DNA of 64,000 nt from Cohnella ginsengisoli (GCF_029525555.1 NZ_JAPDHZ010000006.1:248001-312000); one strand, 5' to 3'. Shown: positions 49,040 to 59,178, counted from the stretch's first letter. Translations and numbers: made by a program. Notes: generated by a model not told the origin, from the sequence alone.

Positions 49040-49747
49040 ATGATCGATATACACTGCCACATCTTGCATGGCGTGGATGACGGCGCGAAGGATCTGGACG
49101 AATCCGTGGCGATGGCGCGGATCGCCTATGAGGATGGCATACGGGATATCGTCGTGACGCCTCACTTCAACGGCTTGTACCTCACCGTGTCGGACGTCGT
49201 GCACCGCAAGCTGGAGGAGCTGGAGCGCGAGCTGGACAGGCAAGGGATCGATATCCGGCTGCATCCGGGCAACGAGGTTCAGCTGGTGAGCGCGGCGTTT
49301 TTCGACGAGCACACGAGGAATCGCTCTTACGCCCGGCTCGGCCGGAGGGGTACGCATCTGCTGTTCGAGCAGCGCTGGAGCGGCTACGACCCGGCGACGC
49401 CGGAGATCGTGCAGCGGCTGCTGGATGCGGGCGTGACGCCGGTAATGGCGCATCCGGAGCGGCATCCGTTCTTCAGGGACGACCCGGAGCTGCTGCCGCA
49501 GCTGATTGAGCTCGGTCTATGGACGCAGGTGTCGGCGGACAGTCTCGTCGGCAATTTCGGACCGGAGGCGCAGCGGTACGGGCGCGCGCTCATTGCGGCC
49601 GGACATGCGCACACGCTCGCGACCGACGCGCACAACGTGAACCGGAAGCCGAATCTCGGCGCGGGCATGGCCATCTTCGAGGAAGTGGCCGGCGCGCAGG
49701 CGAGAGCGGAGCTGGATGCGCGAATGCGCAGCATCCTGGCCGGCTGA
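49040..49747 (+). CDS. CpsB/YwqE-family tyrosine-protein phosphatase
   Basis: PHP-fold metal-dependent phosphatase of 235 residues. The metal-binding motif is MIDIHCHILHGVDDGAKDLDES; VTPHFN, MAHPERHPFF and ATDAHNV supply further ligands. Family members dephosphorylate bacterial tyrosine kinases that control exopolysaccharide export. No kinase or polysaccharide operon is next to it, so it stands alone here. GGGAGGTG precedes the ATG. Confidence 0.92.
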   Translation: MIDIHCHILHGVDDGAKDLDESVAMARIAYEDGIRDIVVTPHFNGLYLTVSDVVHRKLEELERELDRQGIDIRLHPGNEVQLVSAAFFDEHTRNRSYARLGRRGTHLLFEQRWSGYDPATPEIVQRLLDAGVTPVMAHPERHPFFRDDPELLPQLIELGLWTQVSADSLVGNFGPEAQRYGRALIAAGHAHTLATDAHNVNRKPNLGAGMAIFEEVAGAQARAELDARMRSILAG

Positions 49748-49764
49748 CGCGCAGCTTGGGATGC

Positions 49765-49796
49765 ATCGCCGGGGCATACCGCCCCGGCGATTTCTT
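49765..49796 (+). terminator. intrinsic terminator after the phosphatase gene
   Basis: Perfect stem ATCGCCGGGGC / GCCCCGGCGAT with loop ATACC, then TTCTTATT. Confidence 0.85.
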
Positions 49797-49800
49797 ATTA

Positions 49801-50000
49801 CACCCGCAGCAAGGCCTCCAGCTCCTCGCGCAGCGACTGCGAGATCGGACTCATCGGCAGCCGCAGCGTATCGGACGCGATGTTGCCCGCGTCAGCGTCT
49901 TGAGCATCGAGGTGTCGCCCGTGCTGTCTTTTATGCCGATGACGCCTTCCAGGCTGCGAAATGAGTCGTTGCAAAGTGACTTTGTGGCGATACTCTGCCA
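49801..50000 (-). pseudogene. dapA-like remnant
   Basis: Two pieces of a dihydrodipicolinate synthase-like protein are readable in different minus-strand frames: GVIGIKDSTGDTSMLKTLT (about 49960-49895) and SDTLRLPMSPISQSLREELEALLRV up to the stop at 49801. They lie almost directly next to each other although about 100 residues should separate them in DapA, so the gene is truncated and internally deleted. Confidence 0.6.
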
Positions 50001-50010
50001 ACTTCTGCAG

Positions 50011-50202
50011 TGGAATAGTTGCTGAAAGGCTGCTATTTTTGCCAATCTCCCAACCATAGAAGCGATAAGTGTTAAAAGGCAGTTAATTCGTGGGATGAAG
50101 GCGATATGAGATCATATGCAAGCAAATAACGGCCTTTTAACAACTATTCGGGGCAGGCGGCCGAGTACGAGTAGAATTAAATGCCTTTTGACAGCTATCG
50201 GG
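50011..50202. repeat. four copies of a short dispersed repeat
   Basis: A unit of about 30 bases close to CGAATAGTTGTTAAAAGGC-GTTATTT occurs at 50011-50043 and 50061-50090 on the plus strand and at 50121-50152 and 50172-50202 on the minus strand. The same family appears at 55537-55677. No gene is seen between 50000 and 50450; the piece 50203-50449 shows nothing else I can support. Confidence 0.6.
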
Positions 50203-50449
50203 CGACTTTCGATCGAACGATCCAAGTTATCGATATTCTCTTTAGTTGCGATAAGCTGCGGTTGGTCGCCGGTCTATGGATGTATCGGATCCGGATTCGG
50301 AAAGTGAAATAACCGTCTTTTTCGAAGCCCGAACGCTGGGAATATATTGAAAGGGGCGGGACGGTAATCGCTGCCGAACCGCTCCTTTTGCTTGCCCGTA
50401 CTACTTTCCGCTATCCCCGGCTACTCCTCCCGCGGCATTTGCATTTTTG

Positions 50450-50549
50450 TCGAAGTTGATATAATAAGCCCCAAGACAAAAAGCGACAACATTCATAAGT
50501 CGAAATTGATATAATCAGGCCCAAAGAAAACGCTACCACGTCCAAGATA
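50450..50549 (+). promoter_or_regulatory. 50-base tandem repeat with two extended -10 promoters
   Basis: GTCGAAGTTGATATAATAAG at 50450 and GTCGAAATTGATATAATCAG at 50500 start two similar units 50 bases apart. Each contains TGATATAAT, a perfect extended -10 (TATAAT at 50461-50466 and 50511-50516), without good -35 boxes. They lie directly upstream of the lasso cyclase gene and are probably its two promoters; the shared GTCGAA could be an activator site. Confidence 0.6.
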
Positions 50550-50557
50550 GGAGAACT

Positions 50558-52483
50558 ATGAGCGCTATAGCCGGGTTGCTAAACGAGCAGGAGCCAGTTT
50601 CCATTGAATCGGCGGGCCTGATGATGAAGGCGTTGGAGAAGTATCCGGCCCATCACGTGCGTACCTGGCATGACCGGCAGATCTTCATGGGCTGCCATGC
50701 GCAGTGGTTCACGCCCGAGTCGGTGCATGACCGGCAGCCCTGCCGCGAGGAAGGACAAACGCTCGTCATCGCCGCGGACGCGATCATCGACAACCGGGAG
50801 GAGCTTTTCGGCCGGCTGCAGGTCGAGCATGCCCGCCGGCAGGGGATGACGGACGGCGACCTGATCCTGGCGGCGTACCGCAAGTGGGGGAGAGGAAGCG
50901 CCGAACTACCTGATCGGCGACTTCGCCTTCGTCCTGTGGGACGAACGGAGACGCCGCTTGTTCGGGGCCAGGGATCTGGCAGGCAGCCGAACGCTGTATT
51001 ACGTCCATCGGCGGGAGCAATTCGCGTTCTGCACGGTGATGAACCCGCTGCTCGCGCTGCCCGGCGTCGGCCGCGAGCTGGACGAGTCCTGGCTGGCCGA
51101 GTTTCTGGCGATCCCGATCATCCTGGACACGATCGACGTTCGCTCCACGGTGTACCGCCAGATCGGCCAGATTCCGCCTGCGCACGCCTTTACCTTCGAA
51201 CAGGGCAGCCTGAAGGTCCGACGCTACGGCTCCTTGGCGGCTGCGGTGCCGAAGCTGAAGCTAAGGACGAGCGGCGAATACGAGGAAGCGTTTCGCGAGG
51301 TGTTCAGGGAAGCCGTCGTCTCGAAGCTTCGGACGTGCCGGAACGTCGGCGCGAGCCTAAGCGGGGGGGCTGGACTCGGGGGCCGTCGTCAGCTTCGCGG
51401 CAGCGCCGCTGCGCGAGCAAGGCAAGACGCTGCATACATACAGCTATGTCCCGCGCCCGGACTTCAAGGACTGGACCCCGCGGAGCATGGCGGCCGACGA
51501 GACGCCGTACATCCAGGACATCGTGGACCACGTAGGCGCTGTATCGCACACCTATATGGACTTCGCGAACCGGAACTCCTTCGAAGAGATCGACGATCTG
51601 ATCGATTTGGTGGAAGCGCCCTACAAATTTTTTGAAAATTCTTACTGGTTCAAGGGCATTCTCGCGCAAGCGAGCGAGCAGGACGTCGGCGTCCTGCTGC
51701 ATGGCGGCAACGGCAACTACTCCATCTCTTGGGGGCCGGCGATGGACTATTATGCGCTGCTCCTGCGCCGGCTGCGTTGGGTGCGGCTGTATCGCGAGCT
51801 GGCGCAGTACGGCAGAAACGTCAGCGTCGGCCGGTCGCTGCTCCTTCCCTACATCGGCAAAATGGCGTTCGCCAAGCCGACGCCGAAGCCGCTGGCGGGT
51901 ATCCCGCTGCTGATCCACCCGGAGCTGGCGGCGCGCACCGGCGTATTCGACAGGCTGAAGGGCCACGACGTCGGATTGACGGACGCCTGGATGGACGAAT
52001 TCGAAGCCCGGACGTATCAGTTCGACAACCTGTCGATCCTGAACCATCAGGGAACGTCGTCGACCAAGCTGTCGCTGCGGTACGCCGTCAGGGAGAGAGA
52101 CCCGACCTGCGATCCGCGGGTCGTCCGGTTCTGCCTGTCCGTGCCGGTCGAACAGTACGTGCAGGACGGGATGGACCGCGCGCTCGTCCGGCGGGCGTCC
52201 GCCGGCTATCTGCCTGATTCCGTTCGGTTGAATCAGCGCGTCCGGGGCGTGCAGGGGGGCGGACTGGATCCATCGCGTGCTCCCTGCGTGGGACGAGATG
52301 TCGGCGGAGCTGCGGCGGCTGTGCGACGATCCTCGGGCCTCGCGGCTGCTGAACATAGAGCAGGTTCGCGGCTCGCTGGCCGAGCTGGGCCATCCGCCTC
52401 GTCCCGACCGCGCCTTCGACCGGCACGCCAGATTGCTGATGCAGAGCCTGATCGTATATCGGTTTCTCCGGCACAGCGCCTGA
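50558..52483 (+). CDS. lasso peptide macrolactam synthetase (asparagine-synthase-like, C protein), three frameshifts
   Basis: ATP-dependent enzyme that closes the lasso ring. About 641 residues. The N-terminal glutaminase-like domain begins MSAIAGLLN, with Ser in place of the catalytic Cys2, as usual in lasso cyclases that need no glutamine. The PP-loop SLSGGLDSGAVVSFAA marks the AMP-forming synthetase domain; HGGNGNYSISWG follows. Breaks at five G (50886-50890), seven G (51363-51369) and six G (52254-52259), each one base too long; the corrected joins are RKWGEEAPNYLIGDFAF, SGGLDSG and RGVQGADWIHRVLPAW. It precedes the precursor gene by 29 bases. Confidence 0.9.
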
Positions 52484-52512
52484 CGATCCCGCTTGAAAGG
52501 AGGTGAGACCAG

Positions 52513-52650
52513 ATGAAGCAAGAATGGAACCAGCCAACGCTTGAGGTGCTCGACGTCAACCAGACGTTCGGTGGACCGAACGGCCTGTACCCGGACCGCA
52601 ACGGCAAAGGAACGAACAACGGCCATCCTCATGCCCCGGAGGCTTCTTAA
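52513..52650 (+). CDS. paeninodin-family lasso peptide precursor
   Basis: 45 residues, too short for many gene finders; AAAGGAGGTG lies 7 bases before the ATG. Leader: MKQEWNQPTLEVLDVNQTF, with W5, P8, L10, L13 and Thr at position -2 of the cleavage site, as in paeninodin-type precursors. Core: starts GGPNGLYPD, so Gly1 and Asp9 can form the nine-residue macrolactam ring; the tail RNGKGTNNGHPHAPEAS ends in Ser. A C-terminal Ser is the phosphorylation site used by kinases of this family, and a kinase gene follows. Core length is 26 residues. Cleavage after Phe19 is inferred from the Thr(-2) rule and the Gly1/Asp9 spacing. Confidence 0.9.
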   Translation: MKQEWNQPTLEVLDVNQTFGGPNGLYPDRNGKGTNNGHPHAPEAS

Positions 52651-52666
52651 TTAGATCGAAATGTTC

Positions 52667-52702
52667 AAGGGTCCTCATGCATCCAGGATGTATAGGGCCC
52701 TT
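52667..52702 (+). terminator. hairpin between precursor and kinase genes
   Basis: AAGGGTCCT pairs with AGGGCCCTT, with a smaller inner stem CATCC-a-GGATG in the loop; TTGTTCG follows. It probably ends part of the transcripts or stabilises the precursor mRNA, giving more precursor than processing enzyme (inference). Confidence 0.55.
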
Positions 52703-52741
52703 GTTCGACGCATGCGAGAGGGAGAGGTAGGTGCATTTTCT

Positions 52742-53681
52742 ATGAGGAATACGATCACGCCGACCATGTACCAGGCATTCGGCCTTCATATATCCAGCGA
52801 GATCAACCTGCCGGAGCTCGTGACGACCGCGCGGATCGGCGGGGCGGACGTCGAGATCAGGCTCGGGGACTTGTCGAAAGACTGGCGCGCAGCGGATGTC
52901 GAGGACGATTTTTATGCGTTCGAGGAAGACCGGTTTTTATTTTACGTGCCCGAGGTGGCCGTCTACGCCATTCGCGGCGGGAGGCAGATTATCGTGTCGC
53001 CCCTGGCCGGCGCCGAGGACGAGCGCCTTCGCCTTTACTTGCTCGGCACGTGCATGGGCGCGATCCTGATGCAGCGCCGGACGCTTCCGCTTCATGGCAG
53101 CGCCGTCGTCGTCGACGGGCGCGCTTATGCTTTTATCGGAGAGTCCGGCGCGGGAAAGTCGACGCTGGCTGCCGCGTTCCGAAGCCGCGGCTATCGGCTG
53201 CTGACCGACGACGTGATCGCGGTGGCGTCCGGCGGCGCGGACGGCGGCACGCCGGTCGTCATGCCGGCCTATCCGCAGCAGAAGCTGTGGCAGGAGAGCA
53301 TCGAACAGCTGGGCTTGCAGTCCGATCGTTATCGCCATCTGTATCTGTCCAAGTATGCCATACCCGTTACGTCCGGATTTTCCGTCGATGCCGTGCCGTT
53401 GGCGGGCGTGTTCGAGCTGTCGCGGACGGACGAGGACGAGGTGGCGCTCACGCGCTGTCAGGCGCTCGCAAAGCTGGCGCTCCTGCGGATCCATACGTAC
53501 CGGCCTTTTTTTGGCTTCGCGATTGGCGGGGGACCAATGGCATTTTTCGACAGTGACCGGGATGGCGAGCCGGATCGACGTGTACCGCTTGCAGCGGCCT
53601 GGCGGCGGATTTTCGGCGCCGAAGATGGCCGACGCGGTGCTGCGTACCGTACTTGAAGGAGAGCAGGTCATGCAGGGGTGA
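52742..53681 (+). CDS. HPr-kinase-like enzyme of the lasso locus (K protein), frameshifted
   Basis: Predicted kinase that phosphorylates the C-terminal Ser of the precursor. About 312 residues. P-loop FIGESGAGKSTLAAAF (about residues 131-146), preceded by LPLHGSAVVVDGRAY, and LLTDDVIAV, all as in HPr-kinase-fold lasso kinases. A five-G run at 53528-53532 breaks the C-terminus; four G gives GGDQWHFSTVTGMASRIDVYRLQRP. ATG 52742 follows GGTAGGTG; an upstream ATG at 52661 would overlap the hairpin and is less likely. It overlaps the start of the exporter gene. Confidence 0.85.
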
Positions 53682-55502
53682 AGGGCGAAGGGAAGCTGGA
53701 CGTCGCCCCCGTGCTCTTCTATCTCAAAAAGCTACGCGCGTTTGCGGGGCCCAAGCTGTATGCGAATCTGGCAGGGACGATCGTCGTCAGCATGCTGGAG
53801 GGCATCGGCATTTTCCTGTTGGCCCCGATGCTCGGGCTGATCGGACTGATGGACGCGTCTTCGGGCGGCATCCCGCTGCTATCCGCCGCGGTGGAGCCGC
53901 TTCAACGCTTGCCCGCCGATCTGAGGCTGCCCGCCGTGCTCGCCGTTTTCCTGACCCTGCTGCTCGGCCAGGGACTGCTGCAGCGTCTGCTGTCCAACCT
54001 GAGCGCCGAACTCGAGCAGGGCTTTATCCGTCATCTGAGGCTTGACCTCTATCAAGGCTTGCTGCAATCGAACTGGGCTTTTTTTCTGAAAAGGAGAAGG
54101 TCGGACTTTATCCATCATGCAACGATCGAGCTGCCCCGGGTGAGCTTCGGTGTGTTCATGTGCCTGCGGCTCGCCACGACTTTGCTGTTCACGCTGATTC
54201 AGATCGGCTTTGCCTTGTGGCTGTCCGCGCCGCTCACCCTGGCCGTCTTGCTATGCGGGCTGGCGCTCGCCGCGTACTCCCGGTCCCAGGTGAGGAAGTC
54301 GAGGGAGATCGGGAAGGACACGACCGAGCTGATGCAGCGCTACGTGGGGGGGGATGACCGACCACTTCAACGGCATCAAGGACATCAAGGGCAACCGGAT
54401 GGAACAGCAGCATTTGTCCTGGTTCCGCGCCCTGTGCGACCGGCTGGAAGGCAACCTCGTTCAATTCACCAGACTGCAGTCCGCCTCCCAGTTCCATTAC
54501 AAAGCCGCGGCGAGCGTCCTTATCGCCGTCTTCGTTTATTTCGCCTTCGCGGTGCTCCATGTTCAAGCCGAGACGCTCGTTTTTATCGTTCTCGTTTTTT
54601 CGCGGCTGTGGCCGAAGTTTTCGGCGCTGCAGTCCAACCTGGAGCAGATCGGCCAGACGGTTCCCGCCTTCCGGCATTTGCGGGAGCTGCAGCAGGCGTC
54701 CGAGGCCGCCCGGGAGCCTGAGCCGCTCCGGCTTGCGGAAGGCGGCGCCGTTCAAGTCGCGCAGGGCTTCGAGCTGCGGGACGTGTACTACCGATATGAC
54801 CGCGAGCAGGAGACGTATGCCCTGCAAGCCGTGAATCTGCGTATCCCGGCGCATCGGATGACGGCCGTCGTCGGCCGGTCGGGCGCGGGGAAGAGCACCT
54901 TGATCGACCTTCTGATCGGACTCGTGCAGCCCGAGCGCGGGCAAGTGCTCGTGGACGGCAAGCCGCTCGGCGCGGGCGAAGCATATGAATTGAGGCGGTC
55001 GGTCAGCTACGTCTCGCAGGATCCCTTCCTGTTCCACGAGAGCGTGAGGGACAATCTGGCGATCGCCGCCCCGGACGCCAGCGAGGAGCGGATGTGGGAA
55101 GCGCTGCGTTTCGCGGCGGCGGACGCGTTTGTTAAAAGATTGCCGGAAGGGCTCGATACCATACTGGGGGACCGTGGGGTTCGCCTCTCCGGCGGCGAAC
55201 GGCAGCGCATCGTTCTTGCCCGTGCGATTCTGCGCAATCCGTCCGTCCTCGTGCTGGACGAAGCGACGAGCGCGCTGGACAGCGAGCGCGAAGCCGGCAT
55301 TCAGGAAGCGCTGGAGCGGCTGCGGGGCAGGATGACCCTGATCGTCATCGCCCATCGCTTGTCCACGATCCGCGGCGCGGACCAAATCATCGTGCTGGAC
55401 AACGGGACGATCGTTCAGAATGGAGGGTACACGCAGCTCTCGGAGGAGCAAGACGGCTTGTTCGGGAAGCTGCTGTCCTATCAGGCCAAGGCGAGCGGGT
55501 AG
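53678..55502 (+). CDS. lasso peptide ABC exporter (D protein), frameshifted
   Basis: Half-size ABC transporter, about 607 residues, that probably exports the mature peptide and gives self-immunity. N-terminal TM domain with five or six helices (LAGTIVVSMLEGIGIFLLAPMLGL; AVLAVFLTLLLGQGLLQRLL); ATPase with GRSGAGKST, SYVSQDPFLFHESVRDNL, RLSGGERQRIVLARAIL and VLVLDEATSALDS. An eight-G run at 54346-54353 breaks it; seven G gives QRYVGGMTDHFNGIKDIKGN. The GTG start overlaps the kinase stop (GTGA), so the two are translationally coupled. Last gene of the lasso locus. Confidence 0.88.
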
Positions 55503-55536
55503 CGGGGATCACGCTTCAGTCTGCGGAAAAACGAAC

Positions 55537-55677
55537 ACATAAATGCAAAAGTGCAGCTAATCTCGGCCGCGGGCGAAAAATGGACCCCGTCTCGGGAAAA
55601 TAGCTGCGCTTTTGCGTTATTTCAGCCAGAGTGCGTGCAACGGGTGAAAATAGCTGCTTTTAGCGCTTATTTTTGCC
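55537..55677. repeat. three more copies of the dispersed repeat
   Basis: Units at 55537-55566 (inverted), 55592-55627 and 55641-55677, with core AATAGCTGC...TTTTGCG.TTATTT. They share AATAG-TG, a T/A-rich middle and TTATTT with the copies at 50011-50202. Together the two groups flank the lasso locus. The remainder of this 313-base gap holds no gene. Confidence 0.55.
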
Positions 55678-55815
55678 GTCGGCCCGCAGCGAAGGCGCCT
55701 GGCCCCCGCTGCGCCGTCGCATTCTCAGAAAACATTCAGTTAGTTTTAATGTACGGCTTAGCTTCAATGTCCATAGTTAAAGGATGTGATCGTTAAAAAA
55801 AGGAGAGGCCTGCAA

Positions 55816-58090
55816 ATGAAAGCTCCCGCAAAGGCGAAAATCGATATTCCTCTGCTGCTTATTGTCGTGCTGTCCGCGTTTTTGAACGGCTACGACATCT
55901 GGACGGATAAGTATGCGAATACCTACTATACGACCGCAGTCGCGGCGATGATGGAGAACCTGCACAATTTTTTCTATGTTTCTCTCGATTCCGCAGGCTC
56001 GGTCACCGTAGACAAGCCGCCTGTCGTATTCTGGATCCAGACGATCAGCGCCAAGCTCTTCGGACTTCACGGCTGGAGCGTCATCCTGCCTCAGGCGCTG
56101 GCCGGCATCGGCTCCGTGATCCTCGCGTACAAACTCGTCAAGCCGACCTTCGGCGTCACCGCGGCGCGAGTCGGCGCTCTCGTCATGGCCTGCACGCCGA
56201 TCGCGGTGGCCGTCAGCCGGACGAACAACATCGACAGCATGCTCGTATTCGCGCTGCTTCTCGCTGCGGCTCTGCTTTTCCGGGGCGTGCGAAAAAGAAG
56301 CGCGTGGAGCGTGATAGGCGCGTTCGCGCTCATCGGCGTCGCCTTTAATATGAAGATGCTGCAGGCATACATGGTGCTTCCGGCCTTTTACTTGTTCTAT
56401 TGGATCGCGTCCGGCCCTTCCTGGAAAAAGAGAACGGGCGTACTCGCAGGCGCTACGGCGCTCATGCTGGCCATCTCGGTATCGTGGGCGGTCGTCGTCG
56501 ACGCGATCCCCGCGGACAAACGGCCTTATATCGGCAGCAGCGGCACGAATTCCGTGCTCAATCTGGCGTTCGGCTACAACGGCGTGTCCCGGCTGACGGG
56601 CGACCGCGGCCAGGGCGGGGGGAGGCGCGACGAACTTTAGAAACGGCGGCGGTTTTTCGGCGGACGGTCAGGGCCCACGGTTCGGACAGGCCCAAGGGAC
56701 GGGCCAAGACCAAGGCACGAGCCAGAACCAAGGCACGAACCAGAACCAAGGAACGAGCCAGAACCAGGCGCCTACTCAGGACCAAGGGAACGGACAAAAT
56801 CAGGCGCCGGGCCAAAACGCGGCGCCAGGCCAAGACCAGGCATCCGGCCAGCAGGACCGCGGCGGCTTCCAGGGTGCCCCGCAGGGCGGCGGCGCAGGCG
56901 GGTTTGGCGGCGGCTTCCGGCAGGAGGGCGGCGCAGGCGGATTCGGCGGCCCAAACGGCGCTAACGGCGGCCGCAGCGGCGGCATGTTCGGGACGGGCCA
57001 AGCCGGACCGCTGCGCTTGTTCCAAGCGTCTCTGTCCGACCAGGCCAGTTGGCTCATTCCGTTCGCGGTCATCGGCGCGATCGGCCTGCTCGGCAGCATC
57101 CGCAGGCGAAAGTGGACCGACAAGCACAAGGAGACGATTTTCTGGCTTGCCTGGCTGCTTCCCGCAGCGGCCTTCTTCAGCGTCGCGGGCTTTTTCCACC
57201 AATACTATCTGATCATGCTCGCGCCTCCGATCGCCGCGTTGACGGGAGCGGGATTCGTCGAGATGTGGCGGGCATACAGGGATCGGGCGGGATGGACGTC
57301 TTGGCTGCTCCCCGCGGCGATCTTGGCCACGACGGTATTCGCCTGGTACATCGTTCATCCGTACGACGCGACGATCGGCGGCGGATGGGCTGCGGGCATC
57401 GGACTCGCCGGCGTGATCGCGACGGCGCTCCTGATCGTCTGGAGGACGAGGGAAAACCTGCGCCCTGCCCGCATATGGGCGATCGCAGGATTGCTGACGC
57501 TGCTGGTCGGCCCCGTGTATTGGGCGCTGACGCCGATCACGTACGGCGTGAGCAGCATGACGCCGATCGTCGGCCCGAGCTCGTCCCGCGAGGCGGGCGG
57601 ACCGCAGGGCGGCGGCTTCTCGGGGCGCGGGCAGGGCGGCGGCGAATCGACCGGCAGCTTGGACGAGGGGCTGTACGCCTATTTGAAGGCGCACAATACG
57701 GGTCAGAAATATTTGCTCGCGGTATCCGACTACGGTACGGCCGCGCCGTACATGGTCGACAAAGGCGAGTCGGTCGTCATTTTGAACGGATTCAACGGCT
57801 CGGATCAGGTCTACACGCCCGAGAAGCTGCAAGCGTTGGTGGCCAAAGGCGAAGTGAAGTACTTCCTGATCGGCGGCGGAGGCATGGGCGGGGGCGGCGG
57901 CCGCGGAGGGAACGCCGAGGTCACGCAATGGATTCAGGAGCACGGCAAGGCGATTCCCGCTTCCGAATGGCAGTCTTCGTCGAACGGCGGCGCCTTGCAG
58001 TCCGATACCGGCGAAGGCCGGGCGATCGACGGGATCGGCGGATTCGGAGGCGGCGCGACGTTGTATGTCGTTGACGGCGTAAGCGCCTGA
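55816..58090 (+). CDS. GT39/PMT-like membrane glycosyltransferase (YkcB-like), frameshifted
   Basis: About 757 residues, polytopic. The start IDIPLLLIVVLSAFLNGYDIWTDKYANTYY and the acidic DKPPVVFWIQTISAKLFG motif belong to the YkcB/ArnT-like family that transfers sugars from lipid carriers on the outer face. SRTNNIDSMLVFALLLAA follows. A six-G run at 56617-56622 breaks it; five G gives GDRGQGGGGATNFRNGGGF. A Gly/Gln/Asn-rich extracellular stretch (56650-56990) contains tandem GQNQ/GTSQNQ units, then more TM helices (LIPFAVIGAIGLLGSIRRRKW) and a C-terminal soluble domain (YLLAVSDYGTAAPYMVDKGESVVILNGF). Confidence 0.87.
56690..56860 (+). repeat. in-gene tandem repeat coding GTSQNQ-type units
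   Basis: A degenerate 18-base unit repeats about nine times within the glycosyltransferase gene (for example GGCACGAGCCAGAACCAA), coding hexapeptides GTSQNQ, GTNQNQ, APTQDQ, GNGQNQ, APGQDQ. Units drift along the array. Repeat number may vary between strains. Confidence 0.7.
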
Positions 58091-58176
58091 CGACCCGGCG
58101 TTATACGGCTTACGAGCCTTTTCGGCCCGGATCGGCTACAATGAAGCTACCATCCTCCAGTAAAGGAATGAAGCCC

Positions 58177-59178
58177 ATGTCCGCAAACGAACAAGCCGGC
58201 AGCAAGCCGGCCGAGATTACGAAGGACGGTTCGTTCAAACGTCAGACGAACCGCTTCGTCGCGCCGTTCGGCGATCGGGCGGGCGAGCTGCCCGTCGAAG
58301 CGGGAAGGTATCGCCTGCTCTGGTCCGCAGCCTGCCCGTGGGCGCACCGGTCCGTCATCGTCCGCCGCGTGCTCGGGCTCGAGGAAGCGATCAGCCTGGG
58401 GACCGTGAGCCCGATGCGGCCGAGGCTGCCGCGCGTCGATTGGGAATTTTCGCTCGATCCGGACGGCGTCGACCCCGTGCTTGGCGTCCGGTATATCAGC
58501 GAGATCTACCTGAAGACGGACCCGGACTACAGCGGCCGGCCGACCGTGCCGGTCGTCGTGGATGTACAGAAGCGAGCGGTGGCGAACAACGATTATTTCA
58601 AGCTCACCAACTACTTCGAGACCGTCTGGGCGCCTTTTCACAAACCGAAAGCCCCGGATTTGTATCCCAAGGCTTTGCGCGAGCAGATCGACGCTTTGAA
58701 CGAGGTCATCTTCCACGACATCAACAACGGCGTATACAAATGCGGCTTCGCCCATTCCCAGGAAGCCTACGACGCGGCCTACGACACGTTGTTCGCGCGT
58801 TTGGACGAGCTGGAGCAGCGCCTGTCGCGCAGCCGTTTCCTGAACGGGGACTTCATCACGGACTCCGACGTGCGGCTCTATACGACGCTCGCCCGGTTCG
58901 ATGCGGCGTACTACACGGCGTTCCGGACCAACCGCAATTTGCTTCGCGAGTTCGAGCATTTATGGGGTTACGCCCGCGACCTGTATCAGACCCCGGGGTT
59001 CGGGGACACGACCGATTTTGACGCGATCAAGCGCCACTATCATCTGTCGATCACCATCGCGACGGACAAGCAGGAAGTGAACATTCTGCCGAAGGGACCC
59101 GACCTCGCGGTCTGGGAGAGCCCTCACGGCCGGCAGCGGCTAAGCGGCAAGGAAGAGAAGTTCCTCATACGCGAATGA
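58177..59178 (+). CDS. glutathionyl-hydroquinone reductase-like GST (YqjG/ECM4 family)
   Basis: 333 residues, intact. LLWSAACPWAHRSVIVRRVLGL contains the catalytic Cys of the CPWAHR motif of Xi-class GSTs, which reduce glutathionyl- or similar thiol-hydroquinones. RPTVPVVVDVQKRAVANNDYF and the C-terminal helical domain (NGVYKCGFAHSQEAYDAA, FLNGDFITDSDVRLYTTLARFD) are typical. The ATG at 58177 is 9 bases from AAAGGA; ATGs at 58141 and 58168 fit worse. Firmicutes mostly lack glutathione, so bacillithiol may be the thiol (inference). Confidence 0.9.
   Translation: MSANEQAGSKPAEITKDGSFKRQTNRFVAPFGDRAGELPVEAGRYRLLWSAACPWAHRSVIVRRVLGLEEAISLGTVSPMRPRLPRVDWEFSLDPDGVDPVLGVRYISEIYLKTDPDYSGRPTVPVVVDVQKRAVANNDYFKLTNYFETVWAPFHKPKAPDLYPKALREQIDALNEVIFHDINNGVYKCGFAHSQEAYDAAYDTLFARLDELEQRLSRSRFLNGDFITDSDVRLYTTLARFDAAYYTAFRTNRNLLREFEHLWGYARDLYQTPGFGDTTDFDAIKRHYHLSITIATDKQEVNILPKGPDLAVWESPHGRQRLSGKEEKFLIRE

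Noticed and set aside
49801..50000. Functional dapA or lasso B gene on the minus strand
   Set aside because: Only two short, adjacent DapA-like pieces in different frames are present; no RRE or transglutaminase-type motifs.
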